Made by a program: the position numbers and the translations under genes. DNA of 30,591 nt from Dialister sp. CAG:486. Its GTDB lineage: Bacteria; Bacillota; Negativicutes; Veillonellales; Dialisteraceae. Shown here one piece after another: positions 22,301 to 29,374 of the stretch. The notes beneath the pieces are model-generated. The model had not been told where the DNA came from. It saw only the letters and a program-made list of their open reading frames with translations, and searched no databases. Position 1 is the stretch's first letter. Each line of letters opens with the position of its first letter. The DNA lies in the NCBI GenBank assembly GCA_000434475.1, contig FR879520.1, forward strand, positions 25,990-56,580, in the 5' to 3' direction.

Positions 22301-22874
22301 TCACGCGCTCCATATTCTCTGCCGTCTTCTCGAGCTTTCGGAGTCCTTCCGTCTTCCGCATGCGGTACAGGCTGATCCCTGCCACATCCTCGAAGATCAC
22401 GCGCCGTTCATCCGCATGTGCCGTCAGCACCTGATCCACCCGGTTCTGTCCGATGATCGCCATCGAGCCCTTACCGAGCCCTGTCGGTGCCAGAAGCTCC
22501 TGAATATCCTTCAGGCGGCAGCTTCGCTTATTCAGGTAGAAATCACTATCCCCATTTCTAAGGAGCCTTCGCGTGATCGCGACCTCTGAGGTATCGAGCG
22601 GCAGCTCGCATCCGCTGTTATCAAGGACGAGCGTGACCTCCGCCCCATTCTTTTCCCGGCGCGTCTCTGAGCCGGAAAAGATCATATCCTCTGCCTTCTG
22701 CCCACGGATCTGGCGCACATTCTGCTCCCCCAGCACCCAGCGGACCGCATCGGAAATATTGCTCTTCCCACATCCATTCGGCCCCACGATGACCGTCATG
22801 CCGTCAGAAAAATCGATCGTAGTCTTATCTGCGAAGGACTTGAAGCCCTGCAGTGTCAATCGGAGTAGTTTCAT
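19338..22874 (-). CDS. smc: Chromosome segregation protein SMC
   Basis: A 1178-residue SMC ATPase, the core of the bacterial condensin with ScpA and ScpB. The N-terminal head has FKSFADKTTIDFSDGMTVIV and Walker A GPNGCGKSN at 31-39. Long Glu/Arg/Lys-rich coiled coils flank the hinge near residues 500-660 (ALGGQISYIVTDTTKAAG). The C-terminal head has the signature LSLMSGGERALT and Walker B FCFVDEIDAALDD. The length is normal. Start ATG 22874 has AAGGAGA ahead; the frame further upstream covers a repeat copy. The last codons are GAT TAT ATG GAG and the stop TGA comes from the heptad array of repeat copy 1. In related genomes ftsY often follows smc; here repeat and prophage follow instead. Confidence 0.98.
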   Translation of the reverse strand: MKLLRLTLQGFKSFADKTTIDFSDGMTVIVGPNGCGKSNISDAVRWVLGEQNVRQIRGQKAEDMIFSGSETRREKNGAEVTLVLDNSGCELPLDTSEVAITRRLLRNGDSDFYLNKRSCRLKDIQELLAPTGLGKGSMAIIGQNRVDQVLTAHADERRVIFEDVAGISLYRMRKTEGLRKLEKTAENMERVKDMMALLDEQLVPLKEGAERARRYKSLTQEKRAIDATMGLLKLTSSGRMTARYENEALKLQDEGSLWQTKLSQASLAKETLEKDRLAHQEKLREAGDAMADAQREMERLRGDYRVKEEALSHAKEKWEELTVSAEDQTEAEKEIAEEIAGAKEELSCAEASLQAAKEAVSAKEAEKESLSRALAEAETAYVRALALSQEKEKEKEKVSQQLVHAREDIERLAAEIDHHEKEEASLAEEEETASRELSELLREEKEKTERLTALSEKGKQHSEALREAEKLRFRLGGEERKQESLLSSIRSQKAYLERAEKEYASFSRVTKTIMEQADRFGEAIHGALGELIRVPDEYTEAAEAALGGQISYIVTDTTKAAGEIIRWLSEKHLGRTTFYPLESMHPRYNNGTEVMASKEPGICGIASHLFSCQPMYQDLLDTLLGRTLIAEDLDAARRVAKKYGYRLRIVTRDGQLVNAGGSMTGGSMKKKENTYFGRRKEIADLYARETEGEKALALCRTRRKEQEVHCDALAEEVSREREEWQALKVELATLSARREGAERSMTERRSRLSLAKKQLGEEREKLSETRSQAEGLEEALSAFPDLPPAAGNEERERLKKALEEKQEALLASHVALTKAEESVSFGKRMLEERSRAEKELAADRAALEKAERDNEAERQTLEKELISLKAAFRDAEAHWQKTRTHQESLSDDADGFAIRQREADEAWKKAQAASARIERDRAELAVRIAQFKAEEEDVLRQFEAWHMTRQQAEALRLSGSMEDMERQGKDLARRMAELGSVNPEGEEEYARQLARRKFYEGQVADLAEARKGLETIIGDIDRTMESRFTEAFRKINEEFGRIMQLMFRGGKARLELTDEAHPLEGGVEMYLQLPGKKRQPLSLMSGGERALTVIALLISFMAYRPAPFCFVDEIDAALDDANVERYSRMIGEYKKKTQFIVISHRKKTMEFADTLQGVTMAEKGVSSLITVKMKDYME

Positions 22875-22895
22875 GAGTTCTCCTTCTTTGCATAA

Positions 22896-22912
22896 TATCG
22901 TCCTTATTATAA
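22896..22912 (-). promoter_or_regulatory. Probable smc promoter (-10 only)
   Basis: On the minus strand a perfect TATAAT lies near 22909-22904, about 30 bases before the smc start. No good -35 is visible; its place is taken by repeat copy 2a. Confidence 0.4.
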
Positions 22913-22919
22913 CATAGAG

Positions 22920-23075
22920 AAAAGGTTCGGGGTTCGCCCATGGAGCGTGCCGTCCCTTAATTACGACCGGAAAAGGTTCATCGGGTTCTATAGGTTCAAA
23001 GGGGAAGGTGCGGCGCATAACAATCAACGGTATCCTGCCCTCTTCCTCTTGCATTTCATCGCGGCACGCTCCATA
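22920..23075 (+). repeat. Modular intergenic repeat, copy 2a (short, degenerate)
   Basis: It has the first block in altered form (GGGGTTCGCCCATGGAGCGT), a nonamer tandem block (GGTTCATCG, GGTTCTATA, GGTTCAAAG) and GGTGCGGCGCATAA. The hairpin partner and heptad array are missing. A different tail follows, with an ATCGCGGCACGCTCC segment. Confidence 0.65.
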
Positions 23076-23099
23076 ATAGGGGCAATGCATGTATCATCT

Positions 23100-23327
23100 A
23101 TTTCAAAAAGTTTGAAAACAGGGATGAGTGGCTAGTGGCTAGTGACTGGTGACTAGGAATTAGGTTTACGATATGAGAAAATCGCTCATTTCAAATCTCC
23201 GCGGCGCTTCTGATTTTTTTGCGCCGCACCACCATTTCTCATTTCTCATTTCTAATTTCTCATTCAAGAGAGGCTTTCATCCGCAATCCATGGGCGCCAC
23301 GCCCCGGGCTAACCCTGAACCCTATCC
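23100..23327 (-). repeat. Modular intergenic repeat, copy 2b (reverse orientation)
   Basis: Read leftward, it begins GGGTTAGCCCGGGGCGTGGC, then heptads of GAGAAAT type, GGTGGTGCGGCGCA, the hairpin GCGGCGC/GCGCCGC (23227-23201), a conserved GCGATTTTCTC segment and a short CTAG array. It closely matches copy 5 over about 200 bases. It faces copy 2a, and its edge lies next to the ribosome site of the MATE gene. Confidence 0.85.
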
Positions 23328-23339
23328 TAAGGAGCCTTC

Positions 23340-24665
23340 ATGACAAAAGATCTCGATTTTACCCAAGGCAGCATCTCGAAAAAGATACTGCTTTTTTCTC
23401 TGCCCCTCATGGCCGGCAATATCTTTCAGCAGCTCTACAATGTCGTCGATACGCTGATCGTCGGACGATTCCTCGGCGAAGCACCTCTCGCTGCTGTCGG
23501 GAGTGCCTACACGCTCATGATCTTCATCACCTCCATCCTGATCGGCCTCACGATGGGGAGCGGCGTCTACTTCTCCATCTGCCACGGCCAGAAGAACACC
23601 GCACGCATGAAGCAGTCCATTTATATTTCCTTCCTTTCCATCGGCGCGCTCTCGCTCTTCCTGAATGCCATCTCCTATATATTTCTGGAAGAGATCATCC
23701 GCTTCATGCAGATCCCCGCAGACGTCGCTTCTTACTTCCGCGACTATCTCCTATGGATCTTCTCCGGCATCATCGCCGTCTTCCTCTACAACTACTTTGC
23801 CGCCCTCCTGCGCGCCGTGGGAAACTCACTCATCCCGCTCGTCTTCCTCATCGTCTCCGCCCTCCTGAATATCGTGCTCGACCTTCTCTTTATCCTGGTC
23901 TTCCAGCGAGGCGTCGCCGGCGCGGCCGAGGCGACCGTCATCGCTGAGTACGCTTCCGGTCTCGGCATCCTTTGCTACTGCCTTTTCTATCGGAAAGATC
24001 TTCTGGTAGAAAAGAAATACCGCCGCTGGGACCCATCCATCTTCCGCGACATCTCCCGTCTCTCGCTTCTGACCAGCCTCCAGCAGTCCATCATGAATTT
24101 CGGTATCCTTCTCGTGCAGGGCCTTGTGAACAGCTTCGGCACCATCGTCATGGCTGCTTTCGCTGCCGGCGTCAAGATCGACACCCTGGCCTACTCCCCC
24201 CTCATGGACTTCGGGAATGCCTTCTCGACCGCCATCGCACAGAACTATGGCGCCGGAGATCAAAAGCGCATCAGAGAGTGCGTCATCGCCTCAGCGAAAA
24301 TGGTCGTCTCTTTCGCTCTCCTCACGAGCGTCATCATCTATGCCTTCGCTCCTGAGCTCATGGCCTTCTTCGTCCCCGAGGCAGCGACAGAAACCATCGC
24401 GATCGGCGCAGGCTACCTCCGTATCGAAGGGGCCTGCTACATCGGTATCGGCATCCTCTCCATGCTGTATGCCTACTATCGCGCCATCAAAGAGCCCGGT
24501 ATGAGCGTCATCCTGACCATCCTCTCTCTCGGAAGCCGCGTCATCCTTGCCTATGCCCTCTCCGCCCTCCCCCTCTTCGGCGTCACCGGCATCTGGCTCT
24601 CCATCCCTATCGGCTGGGCGATCGCAGATGTGTATGGGGTGTGGAAAGGGGGGCAGAGAAGATGA
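23340..24665 (+). CDS. MATE-family multidrug/Na+ efflux transporter
   Basis: A 441-residue membrane protein with about 12 hydrophobic segments. It starts FTQGSISKKILLFSLPLMAG and NIFQQLYNVVDTLIVGRFLG, the usual beginning of DinF/NorM-type MATE proteins (P-h-x-x-x-x-h-x-Q-h-Y-N-x-x-D-x-h-h-V-G-x-h). A second half repeats the pattern (SLQQSIMNFGILLVQGLVNS, then FGTIVMAAFAAGVKIDTLAY). It would export cationic compounds with Na+ or H+ uptake. The start ATG 23340 has AAGGAG eight bases ahead, immediately after repeat copy 2b, so the promoter must lie in or upstream of the repeat. Confidence 0.95.
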   Translation: MTKDLDFTQGSISKKILLFSLPLMAGNIFQQLYNVVDTLIVGRFLGEAPLAAVGSAYTLMIFITSILIGLTMGSGVYFSICHGQKNTARMKQSIYISFLSIGALSLFLNAISYIFLEEIIRFMQIPADVASYFRDYLLWIFSGIIAVFLYNYFAALLRAVGNSLIPLVFLIVSALLNIVLDLLFILVFQRGVAGAAEATVIAEYASGLGILCYCLFYRKDLLVEKKYRRWDPSIFRDISRLSLLTSLQQSIMNFGILLVQGLVNSFGTIVMAAFAAGVKIDTLAYSPLMDFGNAFSTAIAQNYGAGDQKRIRECVIASAKMVVSFALLTSVIIYAFAPELMAFFVPEAATETIAIGAGYLRIEGACYIGIGILSMLYAYYRAIKEPGMSVILTILSLGSRVILAYALSALPLFGVTGIWLSIPIGWAIADVYGVWKGGQRR

Positions 24666-24757
24666 CAGGCCCCGTCCGTATCTTCTGCCCGCTGGCCTAC
24701 CCATGCCTTCCCGATACGTTTCCCCGTCCCCTCTAGCTATTTCCTATTCGCCTATAG

Positions 24758-24763
24758 TATAAT
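24758..24763 (+). promoter_or_regulatory. -10 box of the 24803 gene
   Basis: TATAAT lies 40 bases ahead of the start codon. The -35 position (about 24735) is poor. No other structure is seen in the 137-base gap after the MATE gene. Confidence 0.5.
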
Positions 24764-24802
24764 AGAAAATATTTTGATGTAAGAGAACGGGGGAGCGCAG
24801 GA

Positions 24803-25312
24803 ATGAAGAAATACGTGGTCATGATCCTGATCGCGATCGTGCTGATCATTGGCGGCGGTACATTTGCCTATTTCCACTTTGCCAATGGCGGACCATGGCA
24901 GGGGACATGGTGGGGCGTGCAGGACGCCGGCGTAAACTGGTCCGGCGATCACATACGAAATCTTGAGACCGTCACCTTCACCCAGAATGACGACAAGACC
25001 ATCACTGTAGACCATAAGGTCCAGCAGGGCAGCCGTGAAGTACCGGGCAGCCTCACCGGCACCGGCCGCATCGATGGCGGCCGTCTGGTCATCACACCGA
25101 AAAACGGCGGCAAGGAGCTGGCTCTCTCCTACAGCGCGGTCTCCCGATCCATGGATACCCCTTTCACGAATGCGGACAAGAGTACCGTCACACTGAAGGC
25201 ACTCGCCCCGGAAAACAATGAGGAGATGGAATCCATACGAAGCGAGATCGTCCAGATCTCTCAAAAGCCGGAAAATAAAATCGATACGACTTTATCGAAA
25301 GCAAAAAGCTGA
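24803..25312 (+). CDS. Membrane-anchored or exported protein of unknown function
   Basis: A 169-residue protein. Residues 1-26 (MKKYVVMILIAIVLIIGGGT) form an uncleaved signal anchor or signal peptide without a lipobox cysteine. Residues about 30-140 are rich in beta strands with small polar loops: GPWQGTWWGVQDAGVNW, TVTFTQNDDKTITVDHKV, GTGRIDGGRLVITPKNGGKE. The layout resembles small lipocalin- or DUF-type sheet proteins, but no family is recognised. It has its own promoter and a strong terminator, so it is a single-gene unit. GGGGGAG precedes ATG 24803. Confidence 0.75.
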   Translation: MKKYVVMILIAIVLIIGGGTFAYFHFANGGPWQGTWWGVQDAGVNWSGDHIRNLETVTFTQNDDKTITVDHKVQQGSREVPGSLTGTGRIDGGRLVITPKNGGKELALSYSAVSRSMDTPFTNADKSTVTLKALAPENNEEMESIRSEIVQISQKPENKIDTTLSKAKS

Positions 25313-25315
25313 TAA

Positions 25316-25364
25316 AAAAGCGAGAGCCACGTTTGTCGAACAAACGTGGCTCTCGCTTTTGGGT
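25316..25364. terminator. Strong terminator with a perfect 20-bp stem
   Basis: AAAAGCGAGAGCCACGTTTG (25316-25335) pairs perfectly with its complement at 25341-25360 around TCGAA, with A and T tracts on the two sides. It can work in both directions. Repeat copy 3 begins directly after it. Confidence 0.95.
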
Positions 25365-25369
25365 TGTCA

Positions 25370-25927
25370 GGTTCAGGGTTAGCCCGCGGGACGTGCTGCC
25401 CTTTGATTGTTTGCAAAAGAAGGGGCGCAAGTTCTACAAGTCCTACGGGGGTAGTACGGCGCATTTCGTCATCCTGAGCGGAGAAAAATGTCGTATGTTA
25501 AAAAATGGCTTATCTGAAACAGGAGAACTGAGTCGAAGGATCTAAGCTCCGCGGCGTACAAATAGTGGCGATGGCCGAAGGTCTCTTGATGACAGGCTTC
25601 CCATTTGGGGTTTCCACACATCGACCACTGAGCCGCGAATGACAAAGATTTCTCACTTCGCTCGAAATGGCGATACGGGAGTCTGATGTCTTCTAGTCTC
25701 TTAGTCATCCAATCCTCGAAACTCCTAATTCCTAGGGAAACACTGATTAAATCGTTGTTTGATTTCATTCTTGGATTTTTATACAGAGCAAGGAATCATC
25801 TGACGCGAATAGCGAGCTATTTAAGGAGGATGATGACGAAGCTATGTATAAAAAACCATATGAAATCCGGCTCTGCTATTTAATCAGCGTTTCCCTAGCC
25901 ACTAGTCACCTGTCCCTAGTCCCTACT
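25370..25927 (+). repeat. Modular intergenic repeat, copy 3 (with nested insert and MITE)
   Basis: It contains GGGTTAGCCCGCGGGACGTG, a nonamer-type block (AGTTCTACA, AGTCCTACG), the GGCGCA block, the same nested insert as copy 1 (about 25465-25546), the inverted AAAGATTTCTCACTTCGCTC piece near 25644, and a CTAG array split by a 159-bp element. The array end supplies the gerW stop codon TAG at 25925-25923. Identity to copy 1 is high over about 230 bases. Confidence 0.85.
25736..25894. mobile_element. MITE-like element, 159 bp, with terminal inverted repeats and CTAG flanks
   Basis: The ends GGAAACACTGATTAAAT (25736-25752) and, read inward from 25894, GGAAACGCTGATTAAAT match at 16 of 17 positions. 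CTAG stands on both sides (25732-25735 and 25895-25898), as a 4-bp target duplication. IS5-family elements make such YTAR duplications. It has no transposase gene. It sits in the CTAG-rich array of repeat copy 3. Confidence 0.85.
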
Positions 25928-26345
25928 CCTTGCTCTTCGCTTCGATCGCCGCCGTCTCTGCTTCTTCTGCCATGGCCTCCTTGGCTTCCTTGAGCGCCGC
26001 CTCTCTCACGGCCTCCTGCTTTTCCTTTTTCTTGGTGAAATGGGAGATGACCTCCGGGACCATGTTTAGCACCTTATCGATGGTGCCGTTCGGCCCTGCA
26101 TTCTTGATAGAGAAAAGCTCGACGCGTTCCCCCTTCATGATGAGGACGGCGGTCGGTGTCACCTTGCCGCCGCCGGCGCCCCCTACGGCATTCGTGCCCT
26201 GACTGCCGGTGCCGAAGCCGAAGGAAATATCCACAAAGGGCACGATGGTCGCATCGCCCAGATAGATGGGCTGTCCCACCACGGACTCGGTGGTGATCAT
26301 CTTCTTGAAATCTTCAAAGATCTGCTTTCTAACTTCATCATCCAT
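25923..26345 (-). CDS. ytfJ: GerW/YtfJ-family protein
   Basis: A 140-residue protein of the GerW (YtfJ) family. It shows VVGQPIYLGDATIVPFVDIS and FGFGTGSQGTNAVGGAGGGK, then VTPTAVLIMKGERVELFSIK, which are family motifs. The C-terminal 40 residues are an Ala/Glu/Lys helix. In Bacillus it is needed for spore germination, but the family is widespread in Firmicutes that do not sporulate, so a sporulation role is not proven here. It is the last gene of a three-gene operon and overlaps the DUF2953 gene by eight bases; the ytfI-ytfJ pair in Bacillus has the same arrangement. The final codon GAG is followed by a TAG from the repeat array. Confidence 0.92.
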   Translation of the reverse strand: MDDEVRKQIFEDFKKMITTESVVGQPIYLGDATIVPFVDISFGFGTGSQGTNAVGGAGGGKVTPTAVLIMKGERVELFSIKNAGPNGTIDKVLNMVPEVISHFTKKKEKQEAVREAALKEAKEAMAEEAETAAIEAKSKE

Positions 26346-27009
26346 GGTTCTTTTCCTCTTTTCTGAAATGCCAGAACTCTCTGGCGGGTCTCGACAGGAG
26401 AAGCCTGCCGGCTATATAGAGCATAGTCAAAGGAATGATCCGCCCCTTTGCCTCCCCCGACAGGGTATTCACGGGCTGTAGATAATTCCATCGGATCTCT
26501 TTTGTCTCTTGGGTAAGGAACGCCATCGCCATACCGCAGGCAATGCCCGTCGTCATGGGATCGCCTGTCCCAAAGTCTCCCCGAATGCGGCACCTGCGTG
26601 GAAAGCTGTGCGACAGGAGCTTTCCTGCCGCATGGAGGACACGCTCCGCGAGCCCATTTCCCATGGCGAAACGGATCTCTCGCCAAAGGGAGGGCCCCTT
26701 CTTCTCCGCGCGCGCACTCTCTGCTTGCCCCTCGGCAGCATCCGGCAGCCTCTCATGCACTTCTGCCTTCTCTTCTGCCTGTGCGAGCGCTTCTTCCATC
26801 CAGTCCATTGGAGGCTCTTCTGTCATTTCCACTGGAGGCGAGGGCTCTTCCCCTGCAGGCGGAAGCTCGATCTCCTTCCGCCAAAGCCCCAAAAGCACGG
26901 AGACCGACAGGGTGAGCCTCCAGCGCACGAGCGTCACGGTATAACGGATGGGGATCAGGAGAAGTATAAGAACAGCGGCGAGGAGAAAGGCAAGCATGCC
27001 TATGATCAT
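26338..27009 (-). CDS. ytfI: DUF2953 membrane protein (YtfI-like)
   Basis: A 223-residue protein. Residues 1-22 (MIIGMLAFLLAAVLILLLIP) form a membrane anchor, followed by IRYTVTLVRWRLTLSVSVLL. A Pro/Glu-rich linker (about 50-105) leads to a C-terminal region with RIRGDFGTGDPMTTGIACGM, the characteristic DUF2953 motif of G-D-F-G-h-x-D-P-x-x-T-G. The function is unknown. It is encoded between the WYL regulator and gerW, with a four-base overlap (ATGA) with the first and an eight-base overlap with the second, so all three form one transcription unit. Confidence 0.88.
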   Translation of the reverse strand: MIIGMLAFLLAAVLILLLIPIRYTVTLVRWRLTLSVSVLLGLWRKEIELPPAGEEPSPPVEMTEEPPMDWMEEALAQAEEKAEVHERLPDAAEGQAESARAEKKGPSLWREIRFAMGNGLAERVLHAAGKLLSHSFPRRCRIRGDFGTGDPMTTGIACGMAMAFLTQETKEIRWNYLQPVNTLSGEAKGRIIPLTMLYIAGRLLLSRPAREFWHFRKEEKNHG

Positions 27010-28040
27010 AGGCCGTAGAGGCGCGCCAGGCTCTGGGCTGCCTCCTTCACCTCCCGCACCAGGTACGACGGAGAGAGCACCTTGACGAGCGGTGCCTTCT
27101 TCAGAGCCCAGGCTTTCATGGCGGCTTGGGGGAGCGTCACTTCCATGGTCACCTTATCCGGGCTCGCAGAAATGAGACGGGCCCTCTTGCCGAAATCCGT
27201 CTGAATGTCTGTCAGGAGGCGCACATCTGCCTCGAAGGTGATCTCTACGGGATTTCCTGTATAAATATCCCGATCTGCCACCAGAAGCTCATCAAGCTTC
27301 GCAGAGGCATCGGCGCCTGCGAGGCTTTTCTGTCCCCGCGCCGGCGCAGAAAGAAGCATGATGTCCGCCATACGGTCTACGAAAAAATAGGAAATATCCT
27401 CCCGTCCTTCCACATTGCAGAGAAGACAGTACCGATCATCCGATGCGATCACCTGAAAAGGATGTACGATATAGCAGCGCGCCTCTCCTGACGGGCTCAC
27501 ACCGTGATGCCGTTTGCCGTCCACTTCATAGTGGTCATAGTAAAAGGAAATCTGCCTCTTTTCGCAAAGTGCCTGCGAGAGCAGGACGAGCGTCTCCCTC
27601 ACGTCCGGGAGATTCTGCGGAAGCGGCAGATTCCGTATGCCTTCCTTCCCGTCCTCAAAAGAACGGCACTGCAGCCGCTTCAGCTTCTCTGCGAGCTGGC
27701 GGATCTGTCCCGTCGGAAGATGCGAGAAATAGAGGAGATCGATCACCGTCTTCAGATCCTGTGGCGAGAGCACATGATCCCAATACCAGTCAAGCGAAAG
27801 CGGCGCTTCCTTCCCATTCACCATGCGCGGCACCTCGCGGCACATCACAGGCAGCCCCGCCTCCTTCAGGCGGAGCAGATTTCTGGATATAGACTTGCGG
27901 CTCACGACCATCCCATACTTGCTCTCCATAAGACGAAGAATGTCCTGCTGAGACAAAGGGTGATCCTTGTCCGACTCGCGCAAAAGGACCTGCACGATGC
28001 GGATGATAGAAAGCTTGCTGCCCGTCTCACTGCTTGCCAT
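27006..28040 (-). CDS. WYL-domain transcriptional regulator
   Basis: A 344-residue regulator. Residues about 10-65 form a winged helix-turn-helix (LSQQDILRLMESKYGMVVSR, KSISRNLLRLKEAGLPV). The WYL sensor domain spans about 165-250: RQISFYYDHYEVDGKRHHGV, RCYIVHPFQVIASDDRYCLL, and DISYFFVDRMADIMLL. The C-terminal WCX-like extension ends KAWALKKAPLVKVLSPSYLV. WYL domains bind nucleic acids or small ligands and control many stress and defence genes. It leads the operon with DUF2953 and gerW. The start ATG 28040 has AAGGAGG ahead. Confidence 0.92.
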   Translation of the reverse strand: MASSETGSKLSIIRIVQVLLRESDKDHPLSQQDILRLMESKYGMVVSRKSISRNLLRLKEAGLPVMCREVPRMVNGKEAPLSLDWYWDHVLSPQDLKTVIDLLYFSHLPTGQIRQLAEKLKRLQCRSFEDGKEGIRNLPLPQNLPDVRETLVLLSQALCEKRQISFYYDHYEVDGKRHHGVSPSGEARCYIVHPFQVIASDDRYCLLCNVEGREDISYFFVDRMADIMLLSAPARGQKSLAGADASAKLDELLVADRDIYTGNPVEITFEADVRLLTDIQTDFGKRARLISASPDKVTMEVTLPQAAMKAWALKKAPLVKVLSPSYLVREVKEAAQSLARLYGL

Positions 28041-28105
28041 AGGATCGCCTCCTTAGGAAAATGTGGGCTGCGGATACGAAAAAGCTGGCGGCGACACATC
28101 CCCGC

Positions 28106-28684
28106 TCACTTTCTCGAGAATACCCAGTCGCTCACCGCCGAGCTAAAGTTTGCGAGCGCAGCGAGGACTGCTGGGAAAGGCGCTGCGTGGATCAGCCGAT
28201 GCACGAGCCCCGCGATGGCGACGCCGCCCAAAAGATCCGTCGGATAATGCACACCGGCGAAAATACGGGAAAATGCAAGAAGACCGGCAAAAGCCGCCAA
28301 CAGCTGCGCCCCCGGCATGTGCATGCGGAGAAGCTCCATGACGACGATGGCCCCATTCATTGTGTGATTGCTAGGAAACGATGCATTGGCCTTATGCCCG
28401 GTGAAATTCCAGATGCGCCAGTCGCATACAAAAGGCCTTCTCCGTCTCCACACCCTGCCGATGGCAAAGGAAAGGAGAGATGCGGCCACGACCCCCGCGA
28501 AGGACAGCACGCAGCAGAGCCGGCGCGCCTTCCGTCCTTCCCCGGGTGCAAACCAGAGGAGAAGTCCGTAGATCACAAAAGCCCAATGTCCGTAGCGTGT
28601 GACAAGGTCCATGAACAGACTCGCCTTGCGCGAGACGGATGTGGCTTCATTCACCTTTCTTACGATATAGAGATCCGGATTCAT
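28106..28684 (-). CDS. PAP2-family membrane phosphatase
   Basis: A 192-residue membrane protein with about five hydrophobic segments. The three phosphatase motifs of the PAP2 superfamily are visible: GRVWRRRRPF (K/R-x6-RP), ASFPSNHTMNG (PSGH-like with SNH) and SRIFAGVHYPTDLLGG (SR-x5-H-x3-D). His and Asp form the catalytic pair. It probably removes phosphate from undecaprenyl pyrophosphate or phosphatidate on the outer face of the inner membrane. The start ATG 28684 has AAAGGAGGAAG ahead; the frame to 28756 covers the promoter. Confidence 0.93.
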   Translation of the reverse strand: MNPDLYIVRKVNEATSVSRKASLFMDLVTRYGHWAFVIYGLLLWFAPGEGRKARRLCCVLSFAGVVAASLLSFAIGRVWRRRRPFVCDWRIWNFTGHKANASFPSNHTMNGAIVVMELLRMHMPGAQLLAAFAGLLAFSRIFAGVHYPTDLLGGVAIAGLVHRLIHAAPFPAVLAALANFSSAVSDWVFSRK

Positions 28685-28715
28685 CAGCTTCCTCCTTTGC
28701 CGCTTGTTGCTTCTC

Positions 28716-28744
28716 ATTTTAGCATAAGGAGGGGGATTTGACAA
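28716..28744 (-). promoter_or_regulatory. Promoter of the PAP2 gene
   Basis: On the minus strand TTGTCA (28744-28739) and TAAAAT (28721-28716) are 17 bases apart, about 30 bases ahead of the start codon. Confidence 0.8.
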
Positions 28745-28769
28745 AAGCGAGGACACGGAGAGGACAAGT

Positions 28770-28795
28770 AAAAAAGAGCCGCGCGGCCCTTTTTA
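28770..28795. terminator. Bidirectional terminator between the small membrane gene and PAP2
   Basis: GAGCCGC and GCGGCCC pair in a short GC stem with A tract on one side and TTTTT on the other. It lies directly after the stop of the 28793 gene. Confidence 0.75.
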
Positions 28796-29005
28796 TACGT
28801 TCTTCTTTTTTTCTTCCGCTTCCTTCTTCTTTTTCTCTACCGTTTCCAGGTAGCCGCTCCGCCGAAGCACCATAGACAAAATGGCAACCAGCGAGCCTAG
28901 AAGGATGAAAGTATTCATCGTCGTGAATCCCTCGCCCCAGCCGATACGAAAGATCGCATAAGCAAGCACGACAAAAAGCAGTGAATCTTGAAATTTACCA
29001 AACAT
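28793..29005 (-). CDS. Small two-helix membrane protein
   Basis: A 70-residue protein. It has two hydrophobic segments (DSLLFVVLAYAIFRIGWGEG and MNTFILLGSLVAILSMVLRR) separated by a short loop, then a highly charged tail of K and E. The start ATG 29005 has GGGAGGG ahead. No family is recognised. Repeat copy 4 lies upstream, so the promoter is close to or inside the repeat edge. Its own terminator marks it as a single-gene unit. Confidence 0.7.
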   Translation of the reverse strand: MFGKFQDSLLFVVLAYAIFRIGWGEGFTTMNTFILLGSLVAILSMVLRRSGYLETVEKKKKEAEEKKKNV

Positions 29006-29087
29006 CGCGTTCCCTCCCGTCTTTTCTCCTACAATAGCGGAAAGCATGGCCCCCGTCAAGTAAAAACTTCTCATGGGCATGGAGGAG

Positions 29088-29340
29088 AGATGGGGGCTAG
29101 TGACTGGTGACTAGTGACTAGTGACTAGTAGCTAGTGACTAGTAGCTAGGGATTAGGAGCCTCAAGTGACTGGTGACTAGTGACTTGAAAGGTGCTTTCG
29201 AGCATCGCCCCATCCATACTCTGCGGCGCTTCTATATTTTTATGCGCCGCACCACCCCCGCTGAACCCTCTGAACCGGTAGAACCCGCTCCCCCTCTTTC
29301 GCAAACAATCAAGGGGGCAGGCAGCACGCCCATGGTCTAA
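29088..29340 (-). repeat. Modular intergenic repeat, copy 4 (reverse orientation)
   Basis: Read leftward, it has GGGGTTAGACCATGGGCGTG, CCCTTGATTGTTTGCGAAAG, nonamers (GGTTCTACC, GGTTCAGAG, GGTTCAGCG), GGTGGTGCGGCGCA, the hairpin GCGGCGC/GCGCCGC (29250-29223) and the longest heptad array (29088-29190), which on the + strand reads TGACTAG, TGACTAG, TAGCTAG, TGACTAG, TAGCTAG, GGATTAG. Confidence 0.88.
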
Positions 29341-29344
29341 CCCC

Positions 29345-29372
29345 AAAAGCAGTCCCTCACGGGACTGCTTTT
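29345..29372. terminator. Terminator after sucD
   Basis: AAAAGCAGTCC (29345-29355) pairs perfectly with GGACTGCTTTT (29362-29372) around a 6-nt loop. It lies just after the sucD stop. Confidence 0.92.
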
Positions 29373-29374
29373 CA

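Noticed and set aside
22875..23090. Extended N-terminus of SMC (72 more residues)
   Set aside because: It covers a repeat copy and the -10 box, lacks family similarity, and ATG 22874 has a good ribosome site and starts at the usual SMC N-terminus.
23201..23227. GCGGCGC hairpin of the repeats as a rho-independent terminator
   Set aside because: The T-rich stretch is in the loop, not after the stem, and the hairpin occurs in both orientations relative to genes.
25686..25883. 65-codon frame across the MITE
   Set aside because: It begins in the repeat and has no ribosome site or known transposase motif; it is more likely chance coding in the element.
29088..29190. CTAG-rich heptad array considered as a CRISPR array
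   Set aside because: Units are 7 bases with no spacers of constant length and no cas genes nearby.
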